Notes under the pieces: generated by a model
What the model saw: only the letters and a program-made list of their open reading frames with translations
The model's database searches: none
Told to the model about the DNA's origin: nothing
In this document: positions 12,601-23,032 of the stretch, one piece after another
Position numbering within the stretch: position 1 is the first letter of the stretch
How the letters are laid out: every line of letters begins with the position of its first letter
Origin: Stichopus chloronotus
Lineage: Eukaryota; Echinodermata; Holothuroidea; Aspidochirotida; Stichopodidae
Length of the DNA: 64,000 nt
Reading direction: 5' to 3'
Assembly: GCA_021234535.1 (NCBI GenBank)
Contig: CM037849.1
Coordinates: 16,508,274-16,572,273, forward strand
Program-made: the position numbers and the translations under genes

Positions 12601-15600
12601 GATGGCTCATAGAAGTGTGGGTATGTAAACTTAAAGATGGTCTTCATTTACACACAATTTCAATTTCTGATTTTAGAGGAATCTATCAAAGGGTTGCCTT
12701 TGGGAACGTAAGATTGGAATTAAAACGTCTTGCATTACCAAAAGCTGTGAAATGCAAGTCAATTTACTGGGTAGAGAGGAAGGTGATAGTTTAAGGATGT
12801 GGCAGCAAAGCATGAAGGTTTTGCATTTATTAGAAGAAGACAAACCTATACAGTTTCGTCTCTGATAGCTACGAAAGCCATTACCCTGTGAAGTTTGATC
12901 TGTTAGCTTCTTGAACCAGGGACATGCTGTTGGTGATTCAAATAAATCGACAGGTGTCTGCATTATACTGGAGACATATTGAAAGTGAAATGCTCACTTT
13001 TGAGTTGATATGATAAATAATTTGTCAGGACTTTGAAGGGCACAGCTACATGACAATCGCTTATAATTAGCATAATTAGTCACAGCTTTAAAAACTGTCA
13101 AAAAGGTTGTGTTTTTGAATCTGGCTCTTATACTGGCTGTGTGTATGTGACTCCATACCCATGTGACAAAATGTCTTGTGATGACTTTCCAAATATCAAA
13201 TTAATTCGTTAGTAACGTACTCATCATTGTTAATTTGTATGTGACACATGGGGATCATCTAAGTTTGTCCGTTCGTCATAAGTGCGTGAAGATGAGTAGG
13301 CAGGGTTGGAATAATTTCTGGACACAACTCAGTTCCCCTCTAAAAGTTTCAGTTGGTTCAGTCCCCTGAAGGGCAACCTCACTGTGGAATTTGGTTTTCT
13401 ATTTGACATATTAGCCAAATAGGATGACAGCTGATTTTCAGTTTGAAGTTTTCACTGTCGTGTTTGCTTGTTTTCCCCATTTTAGAATATACTTGTTGCA
13501 CACATGTATTGTGAAGGTCATTTGTGGGAAATGTATTTTGAGGCGGATTACATCAAGATCCTTCCATTAAATTTGCTTCAAAGTCAGCTGGGAGTTTCAT
13601 TGAATGGTTTCAGTTGTGTGTTTGTAGTGATTTCTTATTGTTATCACTGATGTCCATGTTTGTCAGTGAGCTTCTTCTAATTGTCTCACTCTGTACTTCT
13701 TTTCTCTTCAGACTTCAAATTCAATGATCTAGTGTCTCCGTTTTATGTGAGTTTGATCGCCAACTATTCGGGCTGCACGACTTTCAGGAAGACCCTGGAC
13801 TGTTCGGATATCTGCTTTCACAAGAAATACCGGACCTATGACGGCACGTGCAACAATCTGCAACAGAAGGAGTGGGGTGCTTCTCTCACTCCTTTCCAAC
13901 GGTTCATTAAACCTGTCTACGAAAATGGCTTGAGCACTCCCGTCGGGTGGAATGTCTCAAAGCTGTATTTCGGGTATCCTAAGCCGCATGCGAGGGAGGT
14001 ATCTTCGAAGATCCTGGCCACACGCCGCGTGACAGACCACCCGCAATATTCCCACATGTTGATGCAGTGGGGTCAGTTTTTGGACCACGATATGGACTTG
14101 GTCGTCCCAAGCCTCAGCAGGGCACGGTTCAAGGATGGCATCGAATGCAAGGACACCTGTGACAATGAGCCACCATGCTTTCCCATGCAGGTTCCTGAAG
14201 ACGATCCCAGGATACAGCGACACCAGTGTATGGAGTTCACTCGGTCCAGTGCTGTTTGTGGCAGTGGGAGTACCTCCGCCTTCTTTGATTTCATTATGCC
14301 CCGGGAGCAGATGAATTCCCTCACGTCGTACATCGATGCATCTAATGTTTACGGGAGTTCCAAGGAGCTCGCAGAGAAACTGAGGGACACTTCGAGAGAC
14401 AACCACGGGAGGCTGCGGGTAGGCCGAGACGATGGCTCCAGCGGCTCCTTCCTCCCGTTCAACGATGACTTCCCAATAGACTGCGACCGGGATGAGAGTG
14501 AGAGCCCCATTCCTTGTTTCCTGGCCGGTGATGTCCGAGCTAATGAACAGGTCGGATTGACTGCGATGCACACCCTCTGGATGAGAGAGCACAACAGAAT
14601 TGCAGATAAGCTAGCAGATATCAACCCACACTGGAATGACGATACGATATACCACGAGGCGAGAAAGATCGTGGGAGCAGCAATGCAAATTATCACCTTT
14701 AAGTTCTGGCTCCCCAAGGTTATCGGGCCAGTGGGGATGGACATAATCGGCAAATATGAAGGTTACGATCCCACAGTGGACTCCTCTGTTTCCAATGTCT
14801 TCGCCACCGCTGCCTTCAGGTTTGGCCACGGTCTCATTCAACCCATCCTTCAGAGACTCAACGAATCCTTCCAAACCACAGAGTTTGGAAACCTCCCTCT
14901 ACATAAAGCCTTTTTCTCACCGTTTAGGTTAGTGGAGGAAGGAGGTATTGATCCCATTCTCAGAGGACTGTATGCTACGCCACTCAAAGAGCCATCCCCA
15001 GAGCATATCATGAACTCGGAGCTCACCGAAAGGCTTTTCCACATGGCCCACGCCATTGCGCTCGACTTGGGTTCCCTCAACATCCACAGGGGGAGGGACC
15101 ACGCTCTACCGCCCTACAACGATTGGCGTAAGTTCTGCGGTTTGCCCGTGGCGAGGACGTTTGACGAAGTGGCAGATGAGATAAAGAGTGCCTCTGTCAG
15201 GTCTAAGATGGAAGACGTGTATGGTCACCCCGGTAATGTTGATGTGTTTGTTGGCGGCATGGCAGAGGATCCATTAGAGGGCGCACTCATTGGACCTACC
15301 TTCACTTGCATCCTAGCACAGCAGTTCAAGAGACTACGCGATGGAGATAGGTAAGTTGGAAAGTTGCGGGACCAACAGAAGAAAATGAAAAAGAACTTTA
15401 TTTGTTCCTGTGAGATTTGTCCGCTGGTCTGCCAGGTTTGATTTAGAGGTAAAAGAAGTCATATATGAGGATAATTATCTCTTTCTGGCATCTTTAATAG
15501 TTTGTGCAGGTACTTGTATCTTTCATAAATGTGCCATGTAGTTGCTGCAGCAGCTGAGAGAGACCCAGTAAATATATCACTCCATACTGATGATTGAGGA

Positions 15601-18600
15601 AGCATGCAGGAGTTTCTTGTAGACCATCAAACTTTGGTCACAGCCCGTGAGGTTCCGCGATGCGAAAACTCAGATCGAAATTTGCATCAGGCGGTGTCAT
15701 ACCACGTACTAAACTCACTCTTCCTCCCCTCTAATTGTGTCACAAACAAAACTGGTGGAAAGGATGTAATCCGTATTCATTGTTCTTTTGAATTCATCTG
15801 ATTAGTCCAGTAATTTACAGGTAAAGGAACAAATTGAATGACTAATGCAGGTGAAGTCCTTGAAGGTCATTTCCTGCTCACGGTGTATCTATTATGAAGT
15901 ATGGTTTCATTCTTGAGAATCTATTTTTAATAAATTGCTTTCTTTTATAAGCTGATAGCGAACGGTCTGTCATAACTTATTGACTATTTTTGTGGTTGAT
16001 TTATCTAACAGAATTGACTTTGTGGTATCAGTTCCCTTGGGAGAGTCAAGTACTTACCGGATGATTAATTTACAACCTGACATATGCGGAATAGAACTTA
16101 GTGTGTAACATCACATAACGTTGGAGAGAAGGGGGTGGGCGAGGGGGATATTTGCCTGTTTATTATTACGTCGTCAAATTCTTAAATTGTATGCTTGTGA
16201 CTTCTTTGCCTTTACTGTAAAAAAAAAAAAAAAAAGGTTTGTGGTTTTAACCTGCACACTTCTTTTTCCTGTTTGTTTGTCACACAGGTTCTGGTATGAA
16301 AACACAGGAGTATTCAGCCCAGGACAGCTGACACAGATAAAACAGATTAGTCTTTCCAGGGTTCTATGTGACAATGCCAATACCATCAACCGAGTAAATG
16401 ATGACGCCTTCTTATTTATATCAAACCTTAATGATTATAGAAAATGTAAGGAGATACCATCGATAGATCTAGGCATGTGGGCAGAGTGTCCAGAAGGTAA
16501 GCATCTCTTTGCCTGCTTTGCTTGTGTTTTACTTGTGTATAAACTGAACCGTAAATCCCTGAGCATGTTTATGTCATCAATTTCTGGTTCCATAGTCTCA
16601 TTCATATGTTATCTCAAAGATACAAAGGCCAAATTTTAATAATTATTTGTCTGTTTTGCTATAAAAGCAGTGTAAACATTCTCAGCATCAAATGCAAAGG
16701 TTATTGGTCACCTGCATCAGCCTTCCTCACCATGTGTGGTGTGTTGAGACATCCCATCATTTGTGATGTGATGTGGCATCTTTTCATGTGTGATGTGCTG
16801 TAACATCTCATCATGGGTGATGTTCTGTGACATCTCTCTGTATGTGATGAGCTGTGACATCTTATTTCAGCTAACATTTGGTTCACAGACGCAGCTTTCA
16901 AAATCCCCCACATTCGGCTTGTTTTGCCCAAAACCATGAAAGTGGAGAAACATGAAACTGGAACAAGCATAGTCAGTGAAGCAATATAGCCAGTGTCCTT
17001 GAGTGGCAGGTTTTTTTTTTTTTTTCAAAGTAATGTAGAATGGTTTAAATCTGCTTTACATTACCTTTACACACACCGTTCATGCAAATGTAAAATTTGA
17101 CAAAAAAATGATAAAGGATAATAACTTCCATTTACCAAAAGTCTCAATTTTTTTTTTCCATAGAAATTAACTGAAGGTAGCGCTTACATTTAGATTAGCC
17201 CAGTTGTCATCTCTTTAAATTTCTGCTATTTTAGCCCCCCATTATTTTTGTAATGAGTCAGTGGGATTTGAATACTCTATGAAGGTTGTGTCCCAGTGAC
17301 GACTTACGAACCACATGATCAAGTTTGTTAAATGGTACTAAAGTTGACTAAGATATTGATACCCGACACAGCAGCAAATTTTTCAGAGAAGTTAATCTTT
17401 GCATTGGTGAATATGTCGGTATAGCTTATTCCCCAGCACAGCATTCTTGTTAATACCATCAAGACTGGATGAAAGCAGTCTCTTATCTTTTAGTAGATAT
17501 GACACTTCAAGAGAATCTACCCTGTTGAAAATCATAAACAACGTTTCTTCATGTTCCTACTTTTGCAATCCAATGACCTACAGTAGGGCACATACGACTT
17601 TTTAAGGGACTGAATGTTTTCCCGATAACTTAAGCACAAACGCCGTTAAGGCATGCTAAATTTGATCTACAATTGTTGAATTGGTTTTTGACCCCATCCC
17701 CCCTCTGACATGAAGCTGCAACAATGCACCACAGGCTACCACCAACACTTGTGTGGTTGCTTAGCGTTGTTCAATAACTGCCCTTGAAGGTCTGGATAAC
17801 AAAGAGTGAATGCTACTTGGTGGAGGATTCCTAATATGCATTTGAACAGACAATGAAATGAAATTTGTTAAAGACAAGGATGTGGTTTGTTAACCTAAGA
17901 CAAGTTTTTGGGCTTGCAAACAAGTGAAACTGAAGTAAGATCTGTTACGGTGATCTCTCCACTGGTGCGATTGTCTGTGTTGAATCTTGAAAGTCCATTT
18001 CGAGCTTGAATATTCTCTGGAAATGTCATGAATGGTGCAAAGAGGTGTTCATTCACTTCACCAAACTTGTTTTTGTTTTTTTTTTCTCTCAGATACTTTT
18101 TCCACCTTCTTTTTGTTCTTTTTTTCCCTACTATTTGGCATATATAGACCTCAATACCCTCTCCACATACCCATCACCCTCCCTTGATTATTCTGGTATG
18201 TTAACCTTCTCCTTGTATTCCATGCATGCTTGGTTGCATCATGCTTGTGATATAGCTGTCTTCCTTGTGTCTTTTGGTGTTCACCGGTTCATTAAGTCAT
18301 CTATCCTGTAGTATATCTTACACAATCATCTAACCCGCTGTGTCAACATTTCAGTTTGAAATCTTGTCTTAGTGTGTTTGTGATTGACTCACTTTTCAGT
18401 TTCTTAGTTAAATTGATCACATCAATGGCCTGATGTCTTTGGTTCTACTGTCCTCTATTTCTCTCTCATATCTGGCTCTCTTCCTTAAACTCATTTCAAT
18501 GCAGTGCTTTACTTCTGCTGTCTTGCTTCGATAATGTGTAGCAATCGTGATTGAATACCTGATTGTTGTTTTTTCTGTGATCATTGTCATGTCTTCCTGG

Positions 18601-21600
18601 AGTCCTTGTTTACATCGTCCACTCATTTGATGACACAGCAGGGTGTGGTGTGAATTGAGAGTTGGCGTAGACCTTCCTTTTGCTCGTCTCAGGATTTTGG
18701 TAAACATTTCAATTCCCTGAATCTGAATATGGTGTGCGTATCTCAATTATCTCAGTGTATATCTGTATGAAAATTCTGTTATAGCATGACTAGCACTAGC
18801 CAGAATGAAACCTGTGATGATATTCAAGTGCCATCTGTGATATGAGGTGATAGTCCATTAGCTACCTTTCCTTGTTGTTTAGGGTGCATTATTCTCCTAA
18901 TCACTTAGGCATTTTGTTTTGTGACTTTTGGAGTAAAATTGCGTAAGTCAGCATGTCGCTGAATTTGTGAGGGCAAATTATAATGCAGATGTTGATCTAC
19001 AGTGACGCAAAGTCAACTGTTGCCTGACCCATCTTTGTTTACAAATCTGGAAGGGTTGGGCAACTCTTGAAAGCAAAATATTAGTGATAAGTTACATGGT
19101 AGTTCATAGATATGTAATGTGTCATAGCTTTTGAATGTGTGAAATGTTTGATGACATCATTCATAGGATCGTGAGGTATTGTCCTTTCCTTTTCCATATG
19201 TGGATCTATCATGTATGGAATGTTTATTCTTTGTCTATGCTGTCCTAACCACATTTTTAAACCATTTTGTAGCATCTGTGTCAAAGAAGGAACCAGTCAC
19301 ATCCTCCTTGTTTGCATTAAAGGATGGTTTTCCACCGTTGGTGTCGTGACCCCCGTTTGTGCCCTCACCTATCGTAGATCGAGACATTAACAGGGTTTTC
19401 TGCTTTCCATTAGTCTCCTAGAACCATAACAATTATGTATTTTAACTTTGATAGTTAAGTTATTCAGTCCTCCCATCGCTGGATTCAGTAAAAGCTTTGT
19501 CATCTGACAATGCTGTACAAGTTCCCTCAAAAGATTCTTTGTATTAATATTCAACACTCATCATGGGTCATGATCAGCCAGTCTTGGCAATTGTAATATG
19601 TGATGGTTTTTCCACGTGTTTGACGTAAGAAACATCGCAGTGACCGGAAATGAATGGTCATTTTTGTAGCCATATGTATGCCATGGTGGTATCACAATCA
19701 TGACATGTGTGTATGATCTTCAAGTTTGTATGTCTATGGTCTAACCACAATATTGTCAGTGTATCTATATGTTTTGAATGTCTATGGTCTAACCCCAGTA
19801 ATGTCATGTATCTATATGGTGGTTCATACATCCATGGTCTGTAAACTACATCAGGGCTGTTGCTAGGGTTGAAGTTAGTGCCAGGTTTTTCTATGCATGG
19901 CACTTGGACAATTATCACTGTCCCCGGCAGGCTTGTAGGGGGAATGGAGTGATGTTGTTTTTAGGAAGTAGACATTTTTGTCCCATCAATGCAATTTTGT
20001 CAAATTGCTGATGTCATTTAAAATCACCTCTGCTATATTACCAAATTATCATGATCAGTACATGGCAATGTTCAATTGTTCATCTCAGTTGGAAATTGAT
20101 TGGTGGAAATACCTTTTTGGCATAGGGTAGAGCCACATTTTTAACAAGCTTAGCACTTTCCTTTCAAAGAAGTGGTGTGTGGAACGTCTATTATATCTCT
20201 GTTCTGGGTGACAAAATTGAGTGCTGGTTCCTGCCTCCTAGTGCCACCCACCGTAGCTACAACCCTGAACCCACACATGTCTCAATGGCGTTTTGACTGG
20301 TCTAACCATGATCGTGTCATGTATTGATATGGTCTCTTGTACATGCAAGGGCTGTAAACCGCATGTATCGTGATGGTTTATTGAATATCCATGGTCTTAC
20401 TATGGAAATGTCATGTATATCTGTATGATCTTTTGTTAATCCACATCTTTTGTTAATCCACGGTCTAACCATGTGTATCTCAATGTTGTTTTAACTTCCC
20501 GTGGTCTTATCACAGTAGTGACATGTATTGTTATAGTCTTTTATACATCCATGGTCTAGCCACATGTATCTCAATGGTTCACTGAACAACCATGGTCTTA
20601 CTATGGAAATGTCATGTACAGTATATCTGTGTAGTCTTAGAACTGTTTATCCAGTGGTCAAATGACATTGATCTCAATGTTGTTTTGACTGCCCATGATC
20701 TTACCACAGTGATGCCATGTATTGGTATAGTATTTTGTACACCTATGGTCTTATCACATGTATCTCTATAGTGTTTTGAATGACCATGGTTTAGCAATAG
20801 TACTGTCACTACCCATATGGGCTTTTGTACTCACATGGTGTATTTACTGCATTGTCTTGTATGTACTGTACCTGCTGTTTTGAATGACCATGGTCGGGAC
20901 CATATTAATACCTATAGTCGTGCTCATTCTGTCATACCTCCATGGCCTGTCCATGGTTAACGCTTCTTTGTGTGAACCACAGCCTCACTTCCTCTGTGGT
21001 CTAACAATGACATTTCTTTTTATGTTGCTTTTCTAATGTCCTAACCATAGCCAGTTTCTTTGTTGAAAAGCACATTGTTAGCTTATGTACTGCAATGCAA
21101 AGTCATTACCTGGGCAATACTGTTGTATTCCCAAACATAGTAACACTGTCATTATCCTTTATCGAGTTACAATCCTCACTATGTTTCTATTGCATTGAAA
21201 TTGACAGTCCCTGAATTCTTTTCTCTACCAGATTTATACATTAACAGCCTGACCGTAGGTCCGGTGCGCTCCAGGCGGTCCACAGAAAACACTTTTGGGA
21301 TGTACACAGGGAGCGGGAATGTATCCAGGACAGTGGAAGACGCTGACAAGGAAACCGTGGCGACTGTGGCGAAGCCCAAAGAAGAGGTGGAAGTGAGTGA
21401 TGATGTAGAACAGAGGCTGCAATTCCTGGAGGATAAACTTGAATCCGTGATGTCAGCAGTAGCATCTTTGCAGGACACCATAGGTACACTCTCGGAGGAG
21501 GTAATTTAACAGACATTGTCTTAAAAACAGTAATTATTGTAGTGATTTACCCTGATTGCCATTCTTTCCTTTTCATCTTACATGTCATCTAGAGAGAATG

Positions 21601-22818
21601 GCAGTAATTGGGATAGGAAGTCTAATGACCCTTAAAGATCCCACCACTCCTTCAGCCTGCTGTTGGAAATACTCAGTGTTGGAGTTGTAATAGTATCATC
21701 TTTTAGTACATTGTAGGCTTTCCAAATGGTAGTACGTGATTTTCTTCCTTACTTCTAACCCTACTGTAGCTTGTCTGATTTCCTCGAAATATCCTCTAGT
21801 TTTGCTGTTTGTTTTGTTGACTACAAATTCCTCAGTATTTAGATACATGTCACCCTTGGGTGATACTGTAGAACATAATGAGGTCCATGGCGTGTGTGTG
21901 AGCCGTTCCTGTCGTCATTAATCCCAGTGACTTGACTGTTCCCCCATAAGATTTGCTTTCCATGTCTGACATTAATTCAGCCATTCTGCATTGCACGCCT
22001 TCCAATTAAATAATATCCCTCTTCAAGAAAGGCTTGCAAACCTGTATACAATAGTTATGGTGTAGTCCTGCTGTCCAAGAGGCTTGCACTAGTTCAGTAG
22101 TAATTTTTGGTCAAAATTTGTGAGTTCCTCCTTATAATGCCCATAACTCTGTTTGCTTAGTGTGTTGACTCTGCACACTGCCTACTGAATTTCATTGATG
22201 TATTCTCATAGATCCCTTAATCTTTTTCCACTTCATCATTTTTCAGTCCTTTCCATTCATTTTGTAATTTTACTTTGGATTTCTGTGACCAAAATGGAAT
22301 AGTTGCAGGGGGTTCGGAGGAGTGCAGATAAGAGTCAGATTTGCAGTTCCAAAGATTAGTTTGAAAGTTGGTCATGTAGGTAAAGAGAGTATGAATGTAG
22401 AAAAGTGAATCTTCAGACTAACTTTTGTGCAATGTGGCAATGATATGTTGATATTGTCACAACGTGAATAAATTATTATCCTACCAGTCAGTGCAAAGGT
22501 TGCTTTCCAATTCTTTTGCAGGAAGTTACTCAAATAGTCATCTCAAAAACTCAAAAAAGTCTGTTAAGCATTTGCAATTTTTAAAGAAAGATAATCTACT
22601 CTGAATAAAGGTATGACTTGTAAAGTGGTAAGTTACTGGTGTTATCGCTCTGATGAATATTTAAACGCCAAGATGCTCATGCTTGACAGCAGGGGAGAGA
22701 GAGAGATAGCAAGATGCTGCTGATATAAACAATACCTAAGTCGGCCTTATGTCTCTCTTGTCTTCCTTTACAGCTTTTGTCAACGCGAAAGCACCGAAAG
22801 AGGAAAAGCAGAAATTGA
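570..22818 (+). CDS. PXDN: Peroxidasin (Ig + haem peroxidase), 3' part of gene, 11 exons
   Basis: Peroxidasins are secreted haem peroxidases that make hypobromous acid to form sulfilimine cross-links in collagen IV of basement membranes. Exons join as 570-687, 4098-4270, 5011-5280, 6781-6898, 8813-8971, 9966-10232, 12150-12416, 13712-15350, 16288-16496, 21232-21500 and 22774-22818. They encode Ig1 (two exons), Ig2, Ig3 (two exons), Ig4, the peroxidasin linker, the peroxidase domain, an RSRR convertase site, a coiled coil and a basic tail. Intron phases agree at every junction except across the Ig3 first-half exon, which has one base too many. The N-terminal signal peptide and LRR region are outside the window. 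The VWC domain that usually ends the family is absent. One intron uses a GC donor. Family identity is certain. Whether this allele is intact is not, because of the frameshift. Confidence 0.95.
688..4097 (+). other. Peroxidasin intron within Ig1 (3.4 kb)
   Basis: No exon supported. It holds a degraded hAT-like right end near 1610-1662 (listed separately) and several G runs (about 1585 and 2537). The rest shows nothing I can name. Confidence 0.7.
1610..1662. mobile_element. Degraded right end of a hAT-like element
   Basis: ACATTTGACAG followed about 30 bases later by GGTTATGCCATTG resembles the right end of the complete element at 34821-35786 (ACATTTGACAG, then GGTTATGCCACTG). A G-rich tract lies just inside, as in that element. 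The left end was not found. Confidence 0.45.
4098..4270 (+). CDS. PXDN: Peroxidasin exon: Ig1, second half
   Basis: Phase 2 acceptor (AG 4096-4097) and phase 1 donor (GTGAGT at 4271). It contains DDGTLMI-like GDGTLMI and the second Ig cysteine in GEYECMARNSAGEVKS, a segment very close to the first Ig domain of vertebrate peroxidasin. This is what places it as Ig1. Confidence 0.92.
4271..5010 (+). other. Peroxidasin intron, Ig1-Ig2
   Basis: Contains a short TA-rich microsatellite around 4720-4755 and a C-rich pyrimidine stretch at 4870-4945. No exon supported. Confidence 0.6.
5011..5280 (+). CDS. PXDN: Peroxidasin exon: Ig2, complete domain
   Basis: One exon, phase 1 to phase 1, with acceptor ccgacag and donor GTGAGT at 5281. 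It has the first Ig cysteine (IISCSVRGNP) and core Trp (ITWRKDG). At the place of the second cysteine it reads DAGLYVLEAS, so the usual Tyr-x-Cys is Tyr-Val-Leu. The canonical disulfide of this domain therefore cannot form. Confidence 0.92.
5771..5821. repeat. Short hairpin with GGTACC arms
   Basis: TGGGTACCTGGGTACCTG (5771-5788) pairs with CAGGTACCCAAGTACCCA (5804-5821), 17 of 18 positions, around a 15-base loop. Confidence 0.75.
6116..6248. repeat. Inverted repeat, probable short MITE
   Basis: Arms at 6116-6153 and 6212-6248 are near-perfect inverse copies (sharing TACTTACCCCTTGCATCAC in one orientation) with a 58-base spacer. The size and structure fit a foldback or MITE remnant. No target duplication is obvious. 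Confidence 0.75.
6781..6898 (+). CDS. PXDN: Peroxidasin exon: Ig3, first half, with +1 frameshift
   Basis: Acceptor cccttcag at 6780 and donor GTAATG at 6899. Read from the upstream phase it gives IPTFDREPQSLTVLEGG, then VELHC, and then runs into TAA near 6890. One base later in frame it gives AASGYPQPDIHWRKNG, and that frame is the one the next exon continues. The length, 118 nt, is one more than the multiple of three that both neighbours demand. The extra base is most simply the A at 6852, after the TGC codon for the Ig cysteine. It may be an assembly error or a true null allele. Confidence 0.85.
6899..8812 (+). other. Peroxidasin intron within Ig3
   Basis: No exon supported. The 3' part holds the diverged minisatellite at 8491-8712. 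Confidence 0.6.
8491..8712 (+). repeat. Diverged minisatellite, units of about 26-31 bp
   Basis: Eight or so imperfect copies of a unit like ATTGTCCCAAAGTGTCTTTT, spaced 26-31 bases apart, just before the Ig3 second-half acceptor. They add to the pyrimidine richness there. Confidence 0.7.
8813..8971 (+). CDS. PXDN: Peroxidasin exon: Ig3, second half
   Basis: Phase 1 to phase 1 (AG 8811-8812, GTGAGT at 8972). It begins ATLPNDPRYMIMGG and carries the second Ig cysteine in SGDFTCLAVNKAG. It joins the WRKNG end of the previous exon in frame. Confidence 0.92.
8972..9965 (+). other. Peroxidasin intron, Ig3-Ig4
   Basis: I see no gene, repeat or element in it. Confidence 0.5.
9966..10232 (+). CDS. 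PXDN: Peroxidasin exon: Ig4, complete domain
   Basis: Phase 1 to phase 1 (acceptor caatag, donor GTATGT at 10233). Both Ig cysteines are present (IRLPCAAAG, GRYQCAARNSIG) with core Trp in IITWSKDGVQITDS. This domain closely resembles the fourth Ig of vertebrate peroxidasin. Confidence 0.94.
10233..12149 (+). other. Peroxidasin intron, Ig4-linker
   Basis: Contains a 38-bp direct repeat (10569-10606 and 10825-10862, four mismatches, sharing CTGCTGTAATATAAATG). Otherwise nothing recognisable. Confidence 0.6.
12150..12416 (+). CDS. PXDN: Peroxidasin exon: linker between Ig4 and peroxidase
   Basis: Phase 1 acceptor at 12148-12149. It encodes the helical linker typical of peroxidasins (AVNATIIRLFDRSKHRTPSD, then DLLQLFKFPS). 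No GT in the right phase is available at the 3' end. The only phase-correct site is GC at 12417 followed by AAGT, which gives NLTGV joined to DFKFNDLVSP, the same length as in vertebrate peroxidasin. Confidence 0.88.
12417..13711 (+). other. Peroxidasin GC-AG intron
   Basis: Begins with a GC donor (GCAAGT) and ends in a canonical acceptor at 13710-13711. A copy of the MITE family (13032-13345) sits inside. Confidence 0.75.
13032..13345. mobile_element. MITE family copy 1 (degenerate ends)
   Basis: Shares blocks in the same order with the copies at 35304-35675 and 43623-43978: an AAGGG start, TTATAATTAGCATAA, AAAACTGTCAAAA, a GATC-C-TAAGTTTG block and the end CAACTCAGTTCCCCTCTAAA. The termini are decayed. 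Confidence 0.65.
13712..15350 (+). CDS. PXDN: Peroxidasin exon: haem peroxidase domain
   Basis: A 1639-nt exon, phase 1 to phase 2, with donor GTAAGT at 15351. Catalytic features of animal peroxidases are all visible: WGQFLDHD with distal Gln (14074), the haem-ester Asp (14083) and distal His (14086); the calcium loop LTSYIDASNVYGS; REHNR with catalytic Arg (14584) and haem-ester Glu (14587); FRFGHG with proximal His (14827); and LNIHRGRDHALPPYN. The domain therefore looks catalytically intact. GC content is well above that of the flanking introns, and strong shadow frames run antisense to it. Confidence 0.97.
15351..16287 (+). other. Peroxidasin intron in the 3' peroxidase region
   Basis: No gene or element seen. 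A poly-A stretch lies at about 16220-16235, near the acceptor. Confidence 0.5.
16288..16496 (+). CDS. PXDN: Peroxidasin exon: end of peroxidase domain
   Basis: Phase 2 acceptor after the pyrimidine-rich tract at about 16257-16285 and phase 1 donor GTAAGC at 16497. It reads FWYENTGVFSPGQLTQI, then ILCDN-like VLCDNANTINRV, the standard C-terminal helices of the peroxidase fold, and ends ECPEG. Confidence 0.95.
16731..16863 (+). repeat. 27-bp tandem repeat, five copies
   Basis: The core RCATC recurs at 16749, 16776, 16803, 16830 and 16857, exactly 27 bases apart each time, within units like GTGATGTGCTGTGACATCTC. Confidence 0.85.
19660..20960 (+). repeat. Diverged composite minisatellite (CCATGGTCT family)
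   Basis: About 1.3 kb in which CATGGTCTAACCA or CATGGTCTTACTA recurs together with ATGTCATGTAT and TGTATCTCAATG. Two half-units of about 40-50 bp appear to alternate. Copies are too diverged for an exact count by eye. Confidence 0.6.
21232..21500 (+). CDS. PXDN: Peroxidasin exon: convertase site and coiled coil
   Basis: Phase 1 acceptor (AG 21230-21231) and phase 0 donor GTAATT at 21501, after a 4.7-kb intron. It contains PVRSRRSTENTF, matching the position of the proprotein-convertase site (RGRR) of vertebrate peroxidasin. Then comes an acidic stretch and a heptad-like coiled coil, VEQRLQFLEDKLESVMSAV, which in the family supports trimer assembly. If the intron were retained, the frame would end at once (Val-Ile-stop). 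Confidence 0.9.
21501..22773 (+). other. Last peroxidasin intron
   Basis: No exon or element recognised. In particular, no cysteine-rich VWC-like frame. Confidence 0.55.
22774..22818 (+). CDS. PXDN: Peroxidasin terminal exon: basic tail and stop
   Basis: Phase 0 acceptor tttacag at 22773, then LLSTRKHRKRKSRN and TGA at 22816-22818. Eight of 14 residues are Lys, Arg or His. There is no VWC domain. The exon is short and rests on phase, acceptor quality and the immediate stop, so an alternative terminal exon is possible. Confidence 0.7.
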   Translation, partial: LLSTRKHRKRKSRN

Positions 22819-23026
22819 TGACGGTGGACAGGGTCTGCTCCTTTAAATAATATGTGAACACTTTGAAAAGCAAGATTACTCCCGCAGTGTTCATTCTGTT
22901 TGAACCCCTCATTCAGCTCTGGAAGAAGGACACTCCCAGTTGCCATAGTAACAGTCATTGTGATGTTGTGATAGTGATAGCAATAGTTGCATCGAGGAAA
23001 TGACGTCGAATGAACCGTGCTTGGAT

Positions 23027-23032
23027 ATTAAA
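23027..23032 (+). terminator. Possible poly(A) signal ATTAAA for peroxidasin
   Basis: ATTAAA about 210 nt after the peroxidasin stop codon. It is the first near-consensus hexamer after the stop. A later AATAAA at 26926 would imply a 4-kb 3' UTR. Confidence 0.3.

Larger units (their letters stand above)
16497..21231 (+). other. Peroxidasin 4.7-kb intron
   Basis: No exon supported. It contains a 27-bp tandem repeat (16731-16863) and a long diverged repeat field (19660-20960). Confidence 0.65.

Noticed and set aside
13957..14874. Long open frames antisense to the peroxidase exon (up to 211 codons)
   Set aside because: They mirror a strongly coding, GC-rich exon with intact catalytic motifs on the + strand and have no domain features of their own.
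16121..16639. 172-codon frame around the peroxidase 3' exon
   Set aside because: Only 16288-16496 is coding; the rest is intron read through a poly-A run and a splice donor.
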